A DNA stretch of 39,730 nucleotides from Clostridia bacterium. Lineage in GTDB: Bacteria > Bacillota > Clostridia > TANB77 > CAG-508. Below, in pieces: positions 1 through 12,200 of this stretch. Location: the NCBI GenBank assembly GCA_022791735.1, contig JAAVZQ010000065.1, positions 1 to 39,730 of the forward strand, given 5' to 3'. The notes under the pieces are model-generated. The model was not told the DNA's origin and searched no databases. It was given only the letters and a program-made list of their open reading frames with translations. The translations under genes were made by a program, and so were the position numbers. Each line of letters begins with the position of its first letter. The stretch's first letter is position 1.

Positions 1-3000
1 GAGGTTTATTAAGTCCTGTAATTTTATATCCATTTCCATCTAAAGTACCTCTAAATATAGTATTAATAACAGCATTTCCTGTTGTTTTTAAGTAAGATGC
101 ATCATAGTTTTGTGTTAAAGTAACTGTTTGAGTTGGATCTGCCTCTATTTCTGAAATTAGTGTCTCTATACTCTTATTGTTTGCCATTCCATCTATCATT
201 TCACCATATGTTACTTTTAGTTTACTTTGTTTTTTACCATTTTGGTATTGAATAACATTGTCATAGTCTAAAATAAAATTCAATTTATCATCTACTATTT
301 CACAATCTTCTACTTCTGCATAAAATGTAGGCATCGCTTTTGTTTTTACTTTTACTATATAATTTTTCAAGTTATTTTTATCTGCTATTTCTGTTTCCGA
401 TATACTAGTTACTTCTTTTTCGCTTCCAGCCTTATATACACTAATTCCTACTATATCTTTTACCTCAAATAAACGCTTTGTACTTACATTTATTATTTCT
501 GTAAGTAAGTTTTGGTCCTTATATTCATTATGCCCTGTAGTAATTTGGTTAGAATCCAAATCATAATCTGCAAGTATTTTTATTTCATATTCTTCACCAA
601 TTCCTTTTGGGAAAGTAATTCCATTTGAATTACTGTTAAATGCTTCTTCTTTTATTTTGTCTTTGTTTTCATCTAGTATTATAATTTTTCCACCAGTTAT
701 AGTTCCTTCTGCATCATTTACTGAGAATGACACATCAATGTTCTTGTTTTCTTCATCTTCTTCATAACCAAAGTCTGTAATTTTTGGTCTTAATTTTAAA
801 ACTCCAACTCTTGTTACATTGTTTTGATTTACTTCTAACTCTTTTGTGTTATTTAAAATTAGTTTTTTAATAGTAATTGTCTTTGGTCCTGGTGTAGATA
901 TTACTGGTATATTAGCTTTGTAGTTGTTTTCTTCCTTCTCTAACTCACACTCTTTTTCATATTCTTTTCCAGCATTATCTTTTATATTAATAATAGCTTT
1001 TACTGGATAGAACTTTGTTTTGTTAGTACTATCAAAACTTACTGTTGCTTCTTCTCCTCTTTCAAAATAAACAGTTTCTTCATCTTCTCTGTATGTTTTT
1101 AAATTACTAATATTTAATTCATAATCTGCAATTAATTGTATTGGTCTTTCTCTAAATATTTCATCTTCCACATAATATTTGTTTGTTTCTAGTTCTATCT
1201 TTTTATCATCTCTTGCATAAGTCATTTTTGCAACTAATGTATACTCTGTCTCTAACTCTATATTTTCAATTGTAAAAGTAATATGTTCTGCATCAAATTC
1301 TTTTGTTGCAACAACTTCGTCAGTACTATTTTTTACAAGGTCTGCTGAACCACTAATAAATGCTCCATCTGGATCTACTATTCTAGCTGTTAATGTAACA
1401 CTTTGTCCTACTATATCATCTGTTTGTAAAAATGATTCACTTGTTGGTTTATCTCTTAATACATCTACTTCTACATGATTATCTACTTGTGCTCTAATAT
1501 TTCCTTCAAATATAAATTCAGTTGTATGTAAATCTAATATTCCCGCTTCTTTTCCTGTTGGCAATGTTACGGAATATGTTACATTTTCATCATTATCTTC
1601 ATGTCTTGTTGCAATACATTGTAAGTTATTTACTATAATATGTGTTATTTCCTTATCTTCTTTATTTGTTTCTATTTTGTAATTTAAAGTTATGTTTTCA
1701 TCTTTTTCTACATGTTCTTTAGATGCTACTGCATTTTCTATTTGAACAACTGGAGATGCTTCTAAATCTTCTTCTAATAATAAAATATCAGTATTTGTAT
1801 TTTTTCCATCTAAACTATAATTTGCAAATATTTTTACCTTATAGTTATCTACCATGCTTACTTTGCTTATATCTAAAAGAGCATTAATATAATATGTATT
1901 TGCAATTTCCGTATCATTCTCTTCTTTTACAAGATTACTTTCTACTAGTCTATTTGTTAAATCTACATTTGCTATTTCACTTTCTATACCATCTTTTTCA
2001 GCATCTAGTTTAATAACAAGTTTTGATATTGAATTGTCAATATCTTTTACATAAATATTTGAGTCTAATTTGCTGTTTTCTTTATCTTCATTTGCTCTAA
2101 ATCTTGCAATAGTTGGACTATTTTTTGTAATTTTAATTTTTATTTCTTTGTTTTCTTCAAATTTGCTTACATCAATTACTTTTCCATTACTTAAAATAAC
2201 TGATTCCATTTTAAGCATATTTTCTCCTACTGTATCAAATCCGTCTACAATTGCTGTGTATGTATCCCCTTCTTGCAAAAGTTCATATGTTTTTCCATTA
2301 ATAACTGCCTCTTTTGGTATACATATTGTTTCATTAGTGCTATTAAATTTTAAAGTAATATATTCACCTGCACTAAATTCTTCTGTTTGCTCTTCTTGCC
2401 CGTCTTTATATCTATATGTTTTGACATCAGATAGCTTAAACTTATAGTCTACTATTAAACTTATATCTTCTTTATGAGTTTGATTTCCTTGATTGTCTTC
2501 CTCGTTTTCTAATGTATCTGTATCTAAATTATACATTATACACATATCAACTTGATAGTTTTTATTCTCTTCAACCTTTACATTTATAGTATTAGAGCCT
2601 GATGTAAGCTCTCCTGCTTTTATACAATTTTCATCAGTTACAGTTTCTCCATTTTCTGTATTTTCTTGTCCCTCTTGTTTTTCTATAATTGTATATGTGC
2701 CTGATGTAAATGCTCTATCTTCGTCTTTTATATCAAAAGAAAGGTTTAATTCTAATTTTTCTATATCTTCTGATTGTCTCCAATTTATAACCTTTGGAAT
2801 CTCTTTTAATACATCTACTTTTACAGAATAATCTAATTTTACTGATTTTCCATTAGTTAAATTAGCTTTTTCAAATTTGTATTCTTTTACTCCGCTTATA
2901 TCCCCTACATTCACTTTAATTTCATATAAATTTTGGTTTGCTTCATTTCTAACTAGCTCATATTCTTTTCCATTCATTGTAATATTTTTAATAACGGCTT

Positions 3001-4150
3001 CATAATTTGCTTCTGCTTCAAAACTTAATGTAATTTCTTCATTCTTCGTTGGATAGAAATTATTTACATTAAGTTGGCTCATAGTTACTTCATAGTCTAA
3101 GTCATTTTCTATTTTTTGAATTAAAAAGCTTAAGTCTGTTACTGTAATTTCTCCATCATTATTCATGTCCGCATTTTGCATTACAACTTTTGCTTCTTCT
3201 TCACTTTTTCCTTCTTCTAATGATTTTATATGTACTAAATGTGATACTAATAAATTAACATCTGCATAATTTACTGCTCCATCTCCATTTAGTTCGCCCT
3301 TTTGAGAAAAATATGTGATAGCTCCATATACAGTTCCTACAAATTGTATTAATAAGATAGTCGCTAGTAATATAACAATTATCCTTCTTTGTTTTTTACT
3401 TTTGAAAAGTTTTCTTCCAAAATATATAACATTTACTGAGAATAATATTTCTACTGCTAACACTACAAATAAAACCATATAACTTTGCCCTGTTTGTGGC
3501 AATTTATCTGGCAATAAATCATCTTCATCTGTATCATTTTTCCCTGGGTTATTTTCTTCTGAATTATTATCTCCTGGCTTATTATTTTCTGAGTTATCTT
3601 CCCCTGGTTTATTATTTTCTTCATTATTATTTCCTGGATTATTTCCTCCTGGTTCTTGCTCTTCTATAATATCTACTTTTAACTCAGTATTTTTATCATT
3701 TTGAACTACTATATCTTCTTTACCTTCAGAAAGTTCTATATTTGTAATTTTAAAACTTGTTATATTTGCTTTTATTTCTTCTTTTACTTTTACTGAAATT
3801 TGTACAATATCTTCGTTTGAAGTAACTCCTGTTCTTTTATACATTGCAAATTCATTTGTCTTTTGATTATATTGTAATCCTTCCCATCCATTAACTGTTT
3901 TAAAATCTATTTCTTTTATTTCTTCAAAAACATCTTTGTCATATTCTAATTTTCCCTTTACTACATTGACGCCTTTTTTAACTTCTTGCATATTGTTAAA
4001 TTTCAAGGTAAATACTGCTGTACTGTCTGCATATAACTTTTGCGATGTACTATCTAACTCTAATCCTACATTTGTACTTGCACATGAAATTGTACTTGTT
4101 AAAACTAAAAATATAATCATTATCATTATAATACTAACTGCTTTTCTCAT
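1..4150 (-). CDS. Cohesin-like, LPQTG, dockerin surface protein (C-terminus beyond window)
   Basis: Open from ATG 4150 to the left edge without a stop (1383 codons seen), with the purine-rich SD AGGAGAGAG just upstream. Seen in order: an N-terminal hydrophobic export segment (residues 4-21) ending near Cys23; a beta-rich domain (about 27-155) whose GKLEYDKDVFEEI and IVQISVKVKEE stretches resemble cohesins; an Asn/Glu/Pro-rich linker; LPQTG at 217-221; a hydrophobic segment (225-244); a basic stretch; a second hydrophobic segment (257-277); then a dockerin-like pair of Ca-binding loops (NGDGAVNYADVNLL near 288, and NNDGEITVTDLSFLI near 333). The rest is repeated beta-sandwich-like sequence, ending in the window with a GLUG-like FRGTLDGNGYKITGL. 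An internal sorting motif followed by more than 1100 residues is odd; sortase cleavage would remove most of the protein. The cohesin call is inferred from pattern, not from a search. No in-frame CGG was found. Confidence 0.8.
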   Translation of the reverse strand, partial: MRKAVSIIMIMIIFLVLTSTISCASTNVGLELDSTSQKLYADSTAVFTLKFNNMQEVKKGVNVVKGKLEYDKDVFEEIKEIDFKTVNGWEGLQYNQKTNEFAMYKRTGVTSNEDIVQISVKVKEEIKANITSFKITNIELSEGKEDIVVQNDKNTELKVDIIEEQEPGGNNPGNNNEENNKPGEDNSENNKPGDNNSEENNPGKNDTDEDDLLPDKLPQTGQSYMVLFVVLAVEILFSVNVIYFGRKLFKSKKQRRIIVILLATILLIQFVGTVYGAITYFSQKGELNGDGAVNYADVNLLVSHLVHIKSLEEGKSEEEAKVVMQNADMNNDGEITVTDLSFLIQKIENDLDYEVTMSQLNVNNFYPTKNEEITLSFEAEANYEAVIKNITMNGKEYELVRNEANQNLYEIKVNVGDISGVKEYKFEKANLTNGKSVKLDYSVKVDVLKEIPKVINWRQSEDIEKLELNLSFDIKDEDRAFTSGTYTIIEKQEGQENTENGETVTDENCIKAGELTSGSNTINVKVEENKNYQVDMCIMYNLDTDTLENEEDNQGNQTHKEDISLIVDYKFKLSDVKTYRYKDGQEEQTEEFSAGEYITLKFNSTNETICIPKEAVINGKTYELLQEGDTYTAIVDGFDTVGENMLKMESVILSNGKVIDVSKFEENKEIKIKITKNSPTIARFRANEDKENSKLDSNIYVKDIDNSISKLVIKLDAEKDGIESEIANVDLTNRLVESNLVKEENDTEIANTYYINALLDISKVSMVDNYKVKIFANYSLDGKNTNTDILLLEEDLEASPVVQIENAVASKEHVEKDENITLNYKIETNKEDKEITHIIVNNLQCIATRHEDNDENVTYSVTLPTGKEAGILDLHTTEFIFEGNIRAQVDNHVEVDVLRDKPTSESFLQTDDIVGQSVTLTARIVDPDGAFISGSADLVKNSTDEVVATKEFDAEHITFTIENIELETEYTLVAKMTYARDDKKIELETNKYYVEDEIFRERPIQLIADYELNISNLKTYREDEETVYFERGEEATVSFDSTNKTKFYPVKAIINIKDNAGKEYEKECELEKEENNYKANIPVISTPGPKTITIKKLILNNTKELEVNQNNVTRVGVLKLRPKITDFGYEEDEENKNIDVSFSVNDAEGTITGGKIIILDENKDKIKEEAFNSNSNGITFPKGIGEEYEIKILADYDLDSNQITTGHNEYKDQNLLTEIINVSTKRLFEVKDIVGISVYKAGSEKEVTSISETEIADKNNLKNYIVKVKTKAMPTFYAEVEDCEIVDDKLNFILDYDNVIQYQNGKKQSKLKVTYGEMIDGMANNKSIETLISEIEADPTQTVTLTQNYDASYLKTTGNAVINTIFRGTLDGNGYKITGLNKP

Positions 4151-4341
4151 ATTCTCTCTCCTATTTGTTTTTATTAATGTCTATTATAATTCCTTTTAAT
4201 TATAGCATTTTGCTTTTTCCTTTTCAACATCTCTGGGAATTGTCAAAAGCCGATTAATCCTTCAAACTTCAGATGTTTCTAACTGTTCCTTAGTTTGTTA
4301 CAAATTCATTACTTTTTGTTGAAATTTGTAATATTATAAAG

Positions 4342-4367
4342 AAAAAAAATGAGACTATTATAGTCCC
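4342..4367 (-). terminator. Rho-independent terminator of the CAP gene
   Basis: On the minus strand GGGACTA and TAGTCTC form a short stem that overlaps the CAP stop codon and is followed by a run of eight T. It should end the CAP transcript and separate it from the cohesin-like gene. Confidence 0.7.
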
Positions 4368-4888
4368 ATAAATAATTGTACAAATACTCTTCCATATACT
4401 GGGCTATCTACTACGCATAACCCTGTATATTCAAATTCATCATCTAAAATATTTTCTCTATGTGGCATGGAATTTATCCAAGCTTCTACTGCTCTCTCTG
4501 GTGTGGTATTCCCACATAAATTTTCTCCTGCTACTGCATAACCTATGCCATTATCTTCTAGCATTTCAAATGGTGTCCCTAAAGCTTCAGAGTTGTGTGC
4601 AAAATATGCGTTTTTAACTAAGTCGTCTGCTTTTAATTTTGCTACTTGTTGAAGTTCTTTAAAAGCTTTTAGGTCAGTTAAGCCATTTTCCCTTCTATAT
4701 TCGTTTATTAAATCAAGTGTTTCTTGTTCCTCTATTGTAAGTACTGCTTCTTCTTGTACTGCTATTTTCATTCTTTCATAGTTTTTACTATTTGCATTAG
4801 TTTCACTACTTGAAAAAAGTAAAACTCCTACTGTTATAAAAATCACAAAAATAAATAAAGTAACAATTTTTTCGCTTGATACTTCCAT
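4358..4888 (-). CDS. Membrane-anchored CAP/SCP-like (YkwD-type) domain protein
   Basis: 176 residues. An N-terminal hydrophobic helix (about 8-26) serves as signal or membrane anchor. Residues 55-176 carry CAP family marks: LDLINEYRRENGL, the His of YFAHNSE, AGENL, and AWINSMPHRENIL with the second His. CAP proteins of this type are secreted and common in Clostridia and Bacilli; the biochemical role is generally unknown. ATG 4888 is supported by AAGGA about ten bases upstream. It lies between giant A and the cohesin-like gene in the same orientation, with its own terminator. No in-frame CGG and no sign of damage. Confidence 0.9.
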   Translation of the reverse strand: MEVSSEKIVTLFIFVIFITVGVLLFSSSETNANSKNYERMKIAVQEEAVLTIEEQETLDLINEYRRENGLTDLKAFKELQQVAKLKADDLVKNAYFAHNSEALGTPFEMLEDNGIGYAVAGENLCGNTTPERAVEAWINSMPHRENILDDEFEYTGLCVVDSPVYGRVFVQLFMGL

Positions 4889-5053
4889 TTTTACACATTC
4901 CTTAATCTTTTAACTCTTATAAATTTTTCATCTTAAGTTCTGTGTTATTATATTATCCTGTATGATGCTAGTTTATTCTTGCTTTTCACACCTTTTTCAT
5001 TATAGCACATTTCATAATTTATGTCAACTGTTTATGGTAAATTTTATTGTTGC

Positions 5054-5088
5054 AAAAAAAAGAAAGCCAAATTTGGCTCTCTTTCTTA
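5054..5088 (-). terminator. Rho-independent terminator downstream of giant A
   Basis: On the minus strand AAGAAAG(AGA)GCCAAATTTGGCTTTCTT folds into a strong stem followed by a seven-T run. It lies about 150 bases after the giant A stop, beyond the foldback repeat. The 351-base gap 4889-5239 otherwise holds only that repeat and AT-rich sequence upstream of the CAP gene. Confidence 0.75.
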
Positions 5089-5127
5089 TTCGTATTATTT
5101 GGAAAATTTACAGCTACTAAACTCAAG

Positions 5128-5263
5128 GTCCGCGCAGGGTAGTTCTATTAATAATTATCAAGAATACTCCTACACTTTAGAAAATGTTTGAGCATAGCGA
5201 TTTACATTTTCTTACAGTGGTGAGGTTTTCTTGAAATTATTAATAACTACCCGTTGCAGGACT
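5128..5263 (-). repeat. Near-palindromic foldback element, copy 1 (3' end of giant A)
   Basis: Outer arms GTCCGCGCAGGG (left) and CCCGTTGCAGGAC (right, complementary to the left apart from a few mismatches) bracket AT-rich arms containing ATTAATAATT. Inside is a second hairpin, AGAAAATG with CATTTTCT. The reverse complement of this copy matches 17704-17837 closely, including the core CGCTATGCTCAAACATTTTC. It overlaps the end of giant A and supplies its last codons and stop. It could be a MITE-like element or a structured RNA; no transposase is present. Confidence 0.75.
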
Positions 5264-6202
5264 AACGATATTCAAAAGTTGTAAATTTTTCCACTTTACA
5301 GTTTTTGCAAGCTCCCCATAATTTCTAACCAAAATAGCCCTATCTAATCCATCAACAATTCCGTCTTCATTCAAGTCGTATTTTGCATTTGCATCTATTA
5401 CCCCATTATTTGACGCATTTATGCTTATTCCATAACGATTGTTCATTCTAACTAAATCGTCTATTTCGATTTCTCCTGTCCTTACTACATCTCCTGCAAT
5501 TAAGTGATATTCTCCAATATCTGATATACTTTCCTCTTTTATTTCTATGTCTTCCACTGTATAGTCTAAGTATGCTATCTTTGATACAACTACCATATAT
5601 TTACTATTTAGAAGTTCTGCATCATCTTCATCTGGGTTATAAACTGGTATTTTGAAAGTTCCGTCCTCATCTGTGTATACTCCTGTTACATATTCTAACT
5701 CTGTTACAGTTTTTGTTATCTCTTCATTTGTTTCTTCATCTATACTTGTAATGATTTTTTCTACTTGTCTATATACTCTTACTTCCGAAATGTATTCCCC
5801 ATTTACATTTTCTGTTGTTATCTTACCTGCAATATAGCTGTTTTTGTCTCTCATTCTCTCTATTACAAGTGTATATTCTTTTTCCTCTTCATTTTCTGAT
5901 GTAACAATAACTTTCACTGTCTTGTTTTCTCCATTTGGAATTTCTATTTCTCCAGTTAAAATACCTAACTTATCTGAAATTAGTACATCTCCTTCTATGC
6001 TCTCTATTCTTACTTTTGCATTTTCATCTTTTAGTTTTATTTCTACTGGATATTTTTCCTTTCCTTCAACTGTTGATGAATATGTAAGTCCATCCTCACT
6101 AATATTTGTTCCTAAGTTATCTACTTTGATGTATTTTATACCTGTTTCTGTCGATTTTTGCCTTATCTCTAAGGTGTAATCTTTGTATCCATAGCTTTCT
6201 CC
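5240..6202 (-). CDS. Giant A frame segment 10: last cadherin-like repeats, regulatory-like domain, dockerin
   Basis: 320 residues plus stop. The last two cadherin-like repeats, a carboxypeptidase-regulatory-like beta domain (AGKITTENVNGEYISEV, GYLDYTVED-like strands), then a type I-like dockerin: GDVVRTGEIEIDDLVRMNN and YDLNEDGIVDGLDRAILV form the two Ca-binding loops. The final residues IVSPATGSY and the stop lie in the foldback element. Compared with giant B, about three cadherin-like repeats are missing just before the regulatory-like domain. Confidence 0.85.
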   Translation of the reverse strand, partial: GESYGYKDYTLEIRQKSTETGIKYIKVDNLGTNISEDGLTYSSTVEGKEKYPVEIKLKDENAKVRIESIEGDVLISDKLGILTGEIEIPNGENKTVKVIVTSENEEEKEYTLVIERMRDKNSYIAGKITTENVNGEYISEVRVYRQVEKIITSIDEETNEEITKTVTELEYVTGVYTDEDGTFKIPVYNPDEDDAELLNSKYMVVVSKIAYLDYTVEDIEIKEESISDIGEYHLIAGDVVRTGEIEIDDLVRMNNRYGISINASNNGVIDANAKYDLNEDGIVDGLDRAILVRNYGELAKTVKWKNLQLLNIVSPATGSY

Positions 6203-9200
6203 GGTCTTTAGCTGTTACTCTTATTGTGTAAGTATCTGTCAACTTTGTTGTACTTAAAGTTTCTGTTTTTGTTACTACGCCTATGCCTGCCCCAATTTCT
6301 GTTCCTGCTTCATTTATTAATGTAACTGTTTGTTTTGCTCCATTTGCAATAGCTTCTATTAATGGTGCATTTTGATTTGGAACTAAAGCCTCATACTTAT
6401 TTGTTTGTTCATTATATGTTATTATATTGCCATTTACAGAAACTTGTTTTAAGCTTAAGTCTGCCTTTTTCGCAAAGTTTATTATATATTCTTTTGTTGT
6501 CACACCATCTTCTGCTTGTACTTCTACTGTTAAAACTTTTCCTCCGTCTTGCTCATAAGTACTTAAGTCTACTGTCCTTGTGATTTTACCTGTTTCATAT
6601 ACATCTTCTTCTGATAGTTTTAATTTTGCATTTTTATCATTTAGTATAATATCTAAATCAATTGACGCCGTGTCGTCATTTATATATACATAGAAAGTAT
6701 CTTCTTCTTTTTCGATTTTCTGTGATTCTGTTCCATTTACTTCTACTACTTGTTTTATAAGTACATCATTTGATTTTTTCTCTATAACTAATACCATATC
6801 TTCATAGCTTCCATCTTCTGCTATTACTCTTATAGGTACTTCTGTTATTTCATTTCTAAGCATCACATTAGCAGGATTTAGCTTACCATTATCTATTTCT
6901 ACACTTGACTTTTCAGATTGCAATTCTATTTGGACTATAGCTTCTTCTACTCTATCTATTTTGTAATGGTATTTTCCGTCCGCTTCTAATGTTGCTTCTT
7001 CTAAGTTTTCATTATCTTTACCAACTAACACACTTTGTATGTTATAGTTTACTTCAAGTCTTTGCACTTCAAGTGTATAAGTCTCTTGTGTTCCATCTTC
7101 TGCTGTGACGACTATCTCATAGATATAAAGTTTTACATTATCTATTACAGCATCCTTTTTACTAGCTATATAGCTGTTTTGTCCTATTCCATCTATTGTA
7201 GTTACCCCATATTTATCTTCTGCTATGGCTTCCACACTTATATTTTCTTCTGTCATTGGAATTCCAGTCTTATATGTACCATCTGGTCCCACTTTTACTT
7301 CTTTTCCATTTACTTTTACTATGTCTAAGTTACTATTTGAAGCCTTTTCTATTATTGCTATAATATATTCTTCTTTGTCTATTCCATTTTGTGCTGTGAC
7401 AGTAACTTTTACTGTCGTTTCTTTTCCTGTCTTATTTACTGTTATGTTGCCTTTTCCTATCACTGGTTCATTTTCATCTAGTTTTAAAGTTGCAAGTATG
7501 TCATTTAGTGTAACTTGTATATTGTATGTAGATAAATTACTTCTTATCTCATAGCGGTTTTTGCCTTCTATGTATGTAGCTTTTTCCCCATTCACAACTA
7601 CTTCTTTAATGCTTGTGTCGTCTGGCAATCCTTCTATCACTAAGATGTATTCCTCTATATTTCCATTTTCTGCTTTTACTTTTACACTAACCTCTGTTTT
7701 CTTTGAAGTTATATTTACTGTTTTTTCTTTTTCATATAGTTCATATCCACTATTGTCTATTGTTACATAAGTTTGAGCAAGAGCTTTTTCCTCTACAACT
7801 GCCTTTACCTCTACCGAGGTTTTAGCTTGTTTTAACATATAGTGGTATTTTCCTTCTTCTCCAAGTGTTGCTTCTTCTCCGTCTACTTCTATCTTTTCTA
7901 GGTTTGCATTTTCTGACATCTTAACTATTGTAAGTAAACATTCTGTCTCGACTTTTCCGGTCTTCTGATTGTAATTTAATTACAACTTCTGTATTTGTAC
8001 CAGTTAAAGTTATTTCTTGTGTGTCTTTATTCATTACATATACACCTGTATTTCCTATTTGTACTTTGTCTTTGATGTATTCTGTAATTGCTGTTACATC
8101 TACTTTTTCTAACTCATATGGTACTCTCACTTCATATTTTAGGTCTTCTGTTTCTTTTGCTTTATATACCTTGTCTCCACTTTGTGCATAAATATCTACT
8201 ATATTAATTTCTGGTGGCTCCCATGGTACTTCTTCTTTTCTAATAATCAAGGTGTATTCTGCAATAGTACCCTTTTCTGATCTTACATGTATCTTTATTT
8301 CTGTTATATCTTCTGATAAGTTTATCTCTTTTTCTGCTTGTAATTTTGTATAAGGATTTCCATCTATACTAGCTTCGCTTTCTGGCTCATTTAAAACTAC
8401 TTTCACTTTAGTTATGTCTGTTAAATTATTCACTGCCATTTGATATGTCATAGTTGCACCGTCTACCAATTTCGCTGTAACTTCTTCTATGTTATCATCT
8501 GGCATTTTCGATGTTCCTGTAATTTGCTTTATACTTATATCATCTGTTAGTTCTCTTTCAACATTTCTCTTAAATGTTAATGTATTTCCAGTTACTTTAT
8601 CTGTAATTGTTATGTTTGCTGTACCCTCTGCTAAAGCTATTATCTTTCCATTTTCGTCAATAGCTACAACTGCTGAAGCATCATTTGATATTTCATATTC
8701 TTCTTTTGGTATAACTGTATCTCCAAATACATTAAACTGTGTACCAGTTAAGTTTAGCTGTTCCTCTTCTCCAATTGTCATAGTTTTATTTAATGGATTT
8801 ACTTTTACTGTCCTATCTCCTACTAATGTATAGTCTGTACTATCATTTCTTGTACCGTTTCCAATGCTTCCATAGGTATTTGTCCCAGCTGCATATACTT
8901 CTCCTGTGTTTTGTATAATATATGTATTTGTTTCTCCTACGCCTATTCCAAAAGCATTTTCACCATGCACAGCATTTTTTGCTGTACCTATATATGTATT
9001 CTCATCTACTGTTTGATACATAACTGTATTTTTTGTAGCTTTAAAGTCTACTACAACTTCTGGTAGATTTACTTTGTTTAATGTACCATTTGTGTACTCA
9101 TATACTTCTCCATTTGCTCTTAGAATTATTATACTACTATCAGTACATGCGACTTTCACTGCATCCTCTATATCTGGTAGTTCACCATTTAGTATATTTC

Positions 9201-12200
9201 CATATCCATATACTTTATCGTTTGCAGTAATATATACACTTTGGTCTGTTCCACAAGCCAAGTCTATTGCTTGTTCTTTTGGTTTCTTAACTTCTACTGG
9301 TTTTGTATATCCTTTTCCTATTTGATAGATATTTCCATAGCTATCTAATATTTGTGCAAAGTCTGTACCTGTTGATATTTTTACTGCATCTTTTATTTCT
9401 GTTATTTGATTTAATCTATTACTATTTTGTGTACTTCCATCTCCTAGCTGTCCTTTTTTGTTATTTCCAGCTGTCCATACTGTACCATCATCTCTTAAGG
9501 CTATTATAAAGTTTTCTCCAAGCGAAATATCTTTAAAGCCTGTCTTCATGTCCACTTTTGTTGGTACATCTTTGGTTTCGTAATCTTCTAGTGCTAACCT
9601 TCCGTCTCCGTTATATCCAAAGGTATAGATATTTCCATCTGCTTTTAGTACTGCACTAAAATTATCTCCACCTTCTACTTTAGGTGCTATGCTTGCTGCC
9701 TGTGGAATAACTTTTACAAGTACACTATATGTCTTATTAAAAGTATTTGATAGTGCATTTACTCTAGTTACTCCAGTTTTTATTCCTGTTACTTCTCCGC
9801 TTCCATTTACTTCTGCTATTTCTTGTTTTAATGAATTGTATGTTAATGTATCTTTAAAGTTTTTGTTTTCATACATTAAGTTGAACTCATAAGCACATTC
9901 CGCTGTTATATCTTTAGTCTCACCTATTTTTACTGTTATCTCTTTTTCAAGTAACCCTGTTGCTTCATTCCCTACTTGCACTGGGGTGTTTCCTTTTGTT
10001 TTACTCTTTATTTCTTCATCTCCGTGTGAATAGTCTCCGCACGCCCATACACTTCCGTCTGATTTTATTAGCACTGTATATGTATTTCCACTTGAAACTT
10101 GAACTACATTATCCATTGTGTCTAATTTCTGGAATGTGTTTGCATTTTGATTATTTCCAAGTCCTAGTTCTCCTGTCTGATTTAATCCAGAACCATACAC
10201 TTCTCCTTGTTTATTTACTGCAAATGATGTACCTTTTCCTCCATCTATATATCTAATATCTACTAAACCATCTACTTTAGTTGGAGTTTGGACTGATATA
10301 GCTTCACTATTTAGTCCTAATTCTTTGTAAATATTTGAGCCCCATGTCCACACGTTTCCATTACTATCTAATGCCATGCTATGGTTATTTCCTGCACCTA
10401 CCATTACAATATTTTCTAGAATTGGTACTTTTATAAATTCTTTTGTCCTTCTAACTGTTTCTGCATTTCTTCCTAGTTCTCCATATAGGTTTGAACCTGA
10501 TGCATATACTTCACCTGTGTTTTTAAGTGCAATAACATGATTTTTTCCTGCTTTTATATCAATTACACCTGTTAAGTATTTTACTTTTGTTATTTGTATG
10601 CTATTTGTGTAACTTCCGGATACCTCCTTCTCCATTTGCATTTAGTCCGAAGCTATATACTTCACCTTTGTCTGTTACTGCATAAGATGTATTGTTTCCG
10701 CAAGCTATTTTCTTTATATTCGATAATCCATTTATCTTAGTAGGTGTACTTATGTTAGTAGCTGTACTTCCAAGCTCGCCATATAATCCTGCTCCCCAGC
10801 TCCATACATTTCCTTCTTTATCTAAGGATAGATTGTAGTTTTCTCCGGCAAGCAACTTGAATTATCTCTGTTCCGTCAGGGAATGCTACTTGAACTGGCT
10901 CATCACTTATTTCCTTTTTGCCTGTTCCAAGTTCATCCGCTCTTCCTATTCCAAAAGTCCATACTGTTCCATTTGTTTTAAGCATTACTGTATGACTTCC
11001 GGTTTGTCTCTACCATAGGTTCTATGTCGCTATTCTCTAATATTCTTAGAGGTATTATACATTTTTTACCTGTTCCTACTTCTACTGCTATAATTGTTGT
11101 TCTTCCTGCGAGTTTAGTGTTTAGTTCTCCCGTTATTTGGTCTATATCTGCTAAGTCTTTATCTATTACATCATATTCAATAGTACTTGCTTTATCTGTA
11201 AATAGATTAAAGTACTCTATATATGCATCTACATCAAATGTACTTCCTTCCTCAAGTGTTAGTCCCAAGGTATTTGCTTGTACAAGGTTCCTTCCTACTA
11301 GTTTTGCCTCTGCATAATTGAAGTTTTCGCCATTTCCTAGTTCTCCGTCTTCTCCTCTACCCCAAGTATAAACATTACCGTTTTTATCATACACAGAGGT
11401 GTGATTATAACCCGTAGATATTCGTTCTATGTTTTGCAATTCTTCTTTTAATATTGCATAGTTACTTTCTTGAATTCCACCTTCATCTTTATCATTTGAT
11501 ATTCCTAATTTTTCGTAATCATTGTCTCCAAGCATATATACTTTGCCTTGTTTTGTAACAACTCCTAAGTATCTATATCCTGCTGATATTTCTTTTATAT
11601 CTTCTAATACTGTATTTGTATCAGTTTTTATTTGTGTTACTGTACCTCCTGCATATTTGTAAGCTCTTCCTGATTCTCCAAGTAATAGAATAAAGTCTGA
11701 ACCTATTTCTATTTGCTCTACTTTTTCACCTATTTTTGTTTCAAAATCAAGTGTTACATTTATCTCCTTAGGAACTTTTGCATATCCGCTTCCCCATGCA
11801 TATATCTTGCCGTTTTCATCTTCTGCAAATGATGTATTTTGTACTCCCATTACTTTTACTATGTTCGTTAATCCAAGTTCTACAAGTCCTGTATAGTTTG
11901 AAGTATTTCCTGTACCTAGTTGTCCATTCGCATTTCCTCCTATGGTATATACTTTTCCTGATTTACCAAGTAGCATAACATGACTATATCCTGCTGATAT
12001 ATCTATTATCTCTTCTTTTGTACTTATCACAGTTGGCGCATTTTGTCCATTCATATTTCCAAATACCCATATTGTACCATTTGAACGAAGTGCCACTGTA
12101 AAGCCGTTTCCATTTACGACTTTTGCTGATACTTTTGCATTTTCATCTGATATGACATTTATCCATGTATTTTTGCTATTTGTTTCTTGATTTTCTGTTT

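Noticed and set aside
5128..5263. tRNA gene or rRNA fragment
   Set aside because: The fold is a long hairpin without cloverleaf arms or a T-loop sequence.
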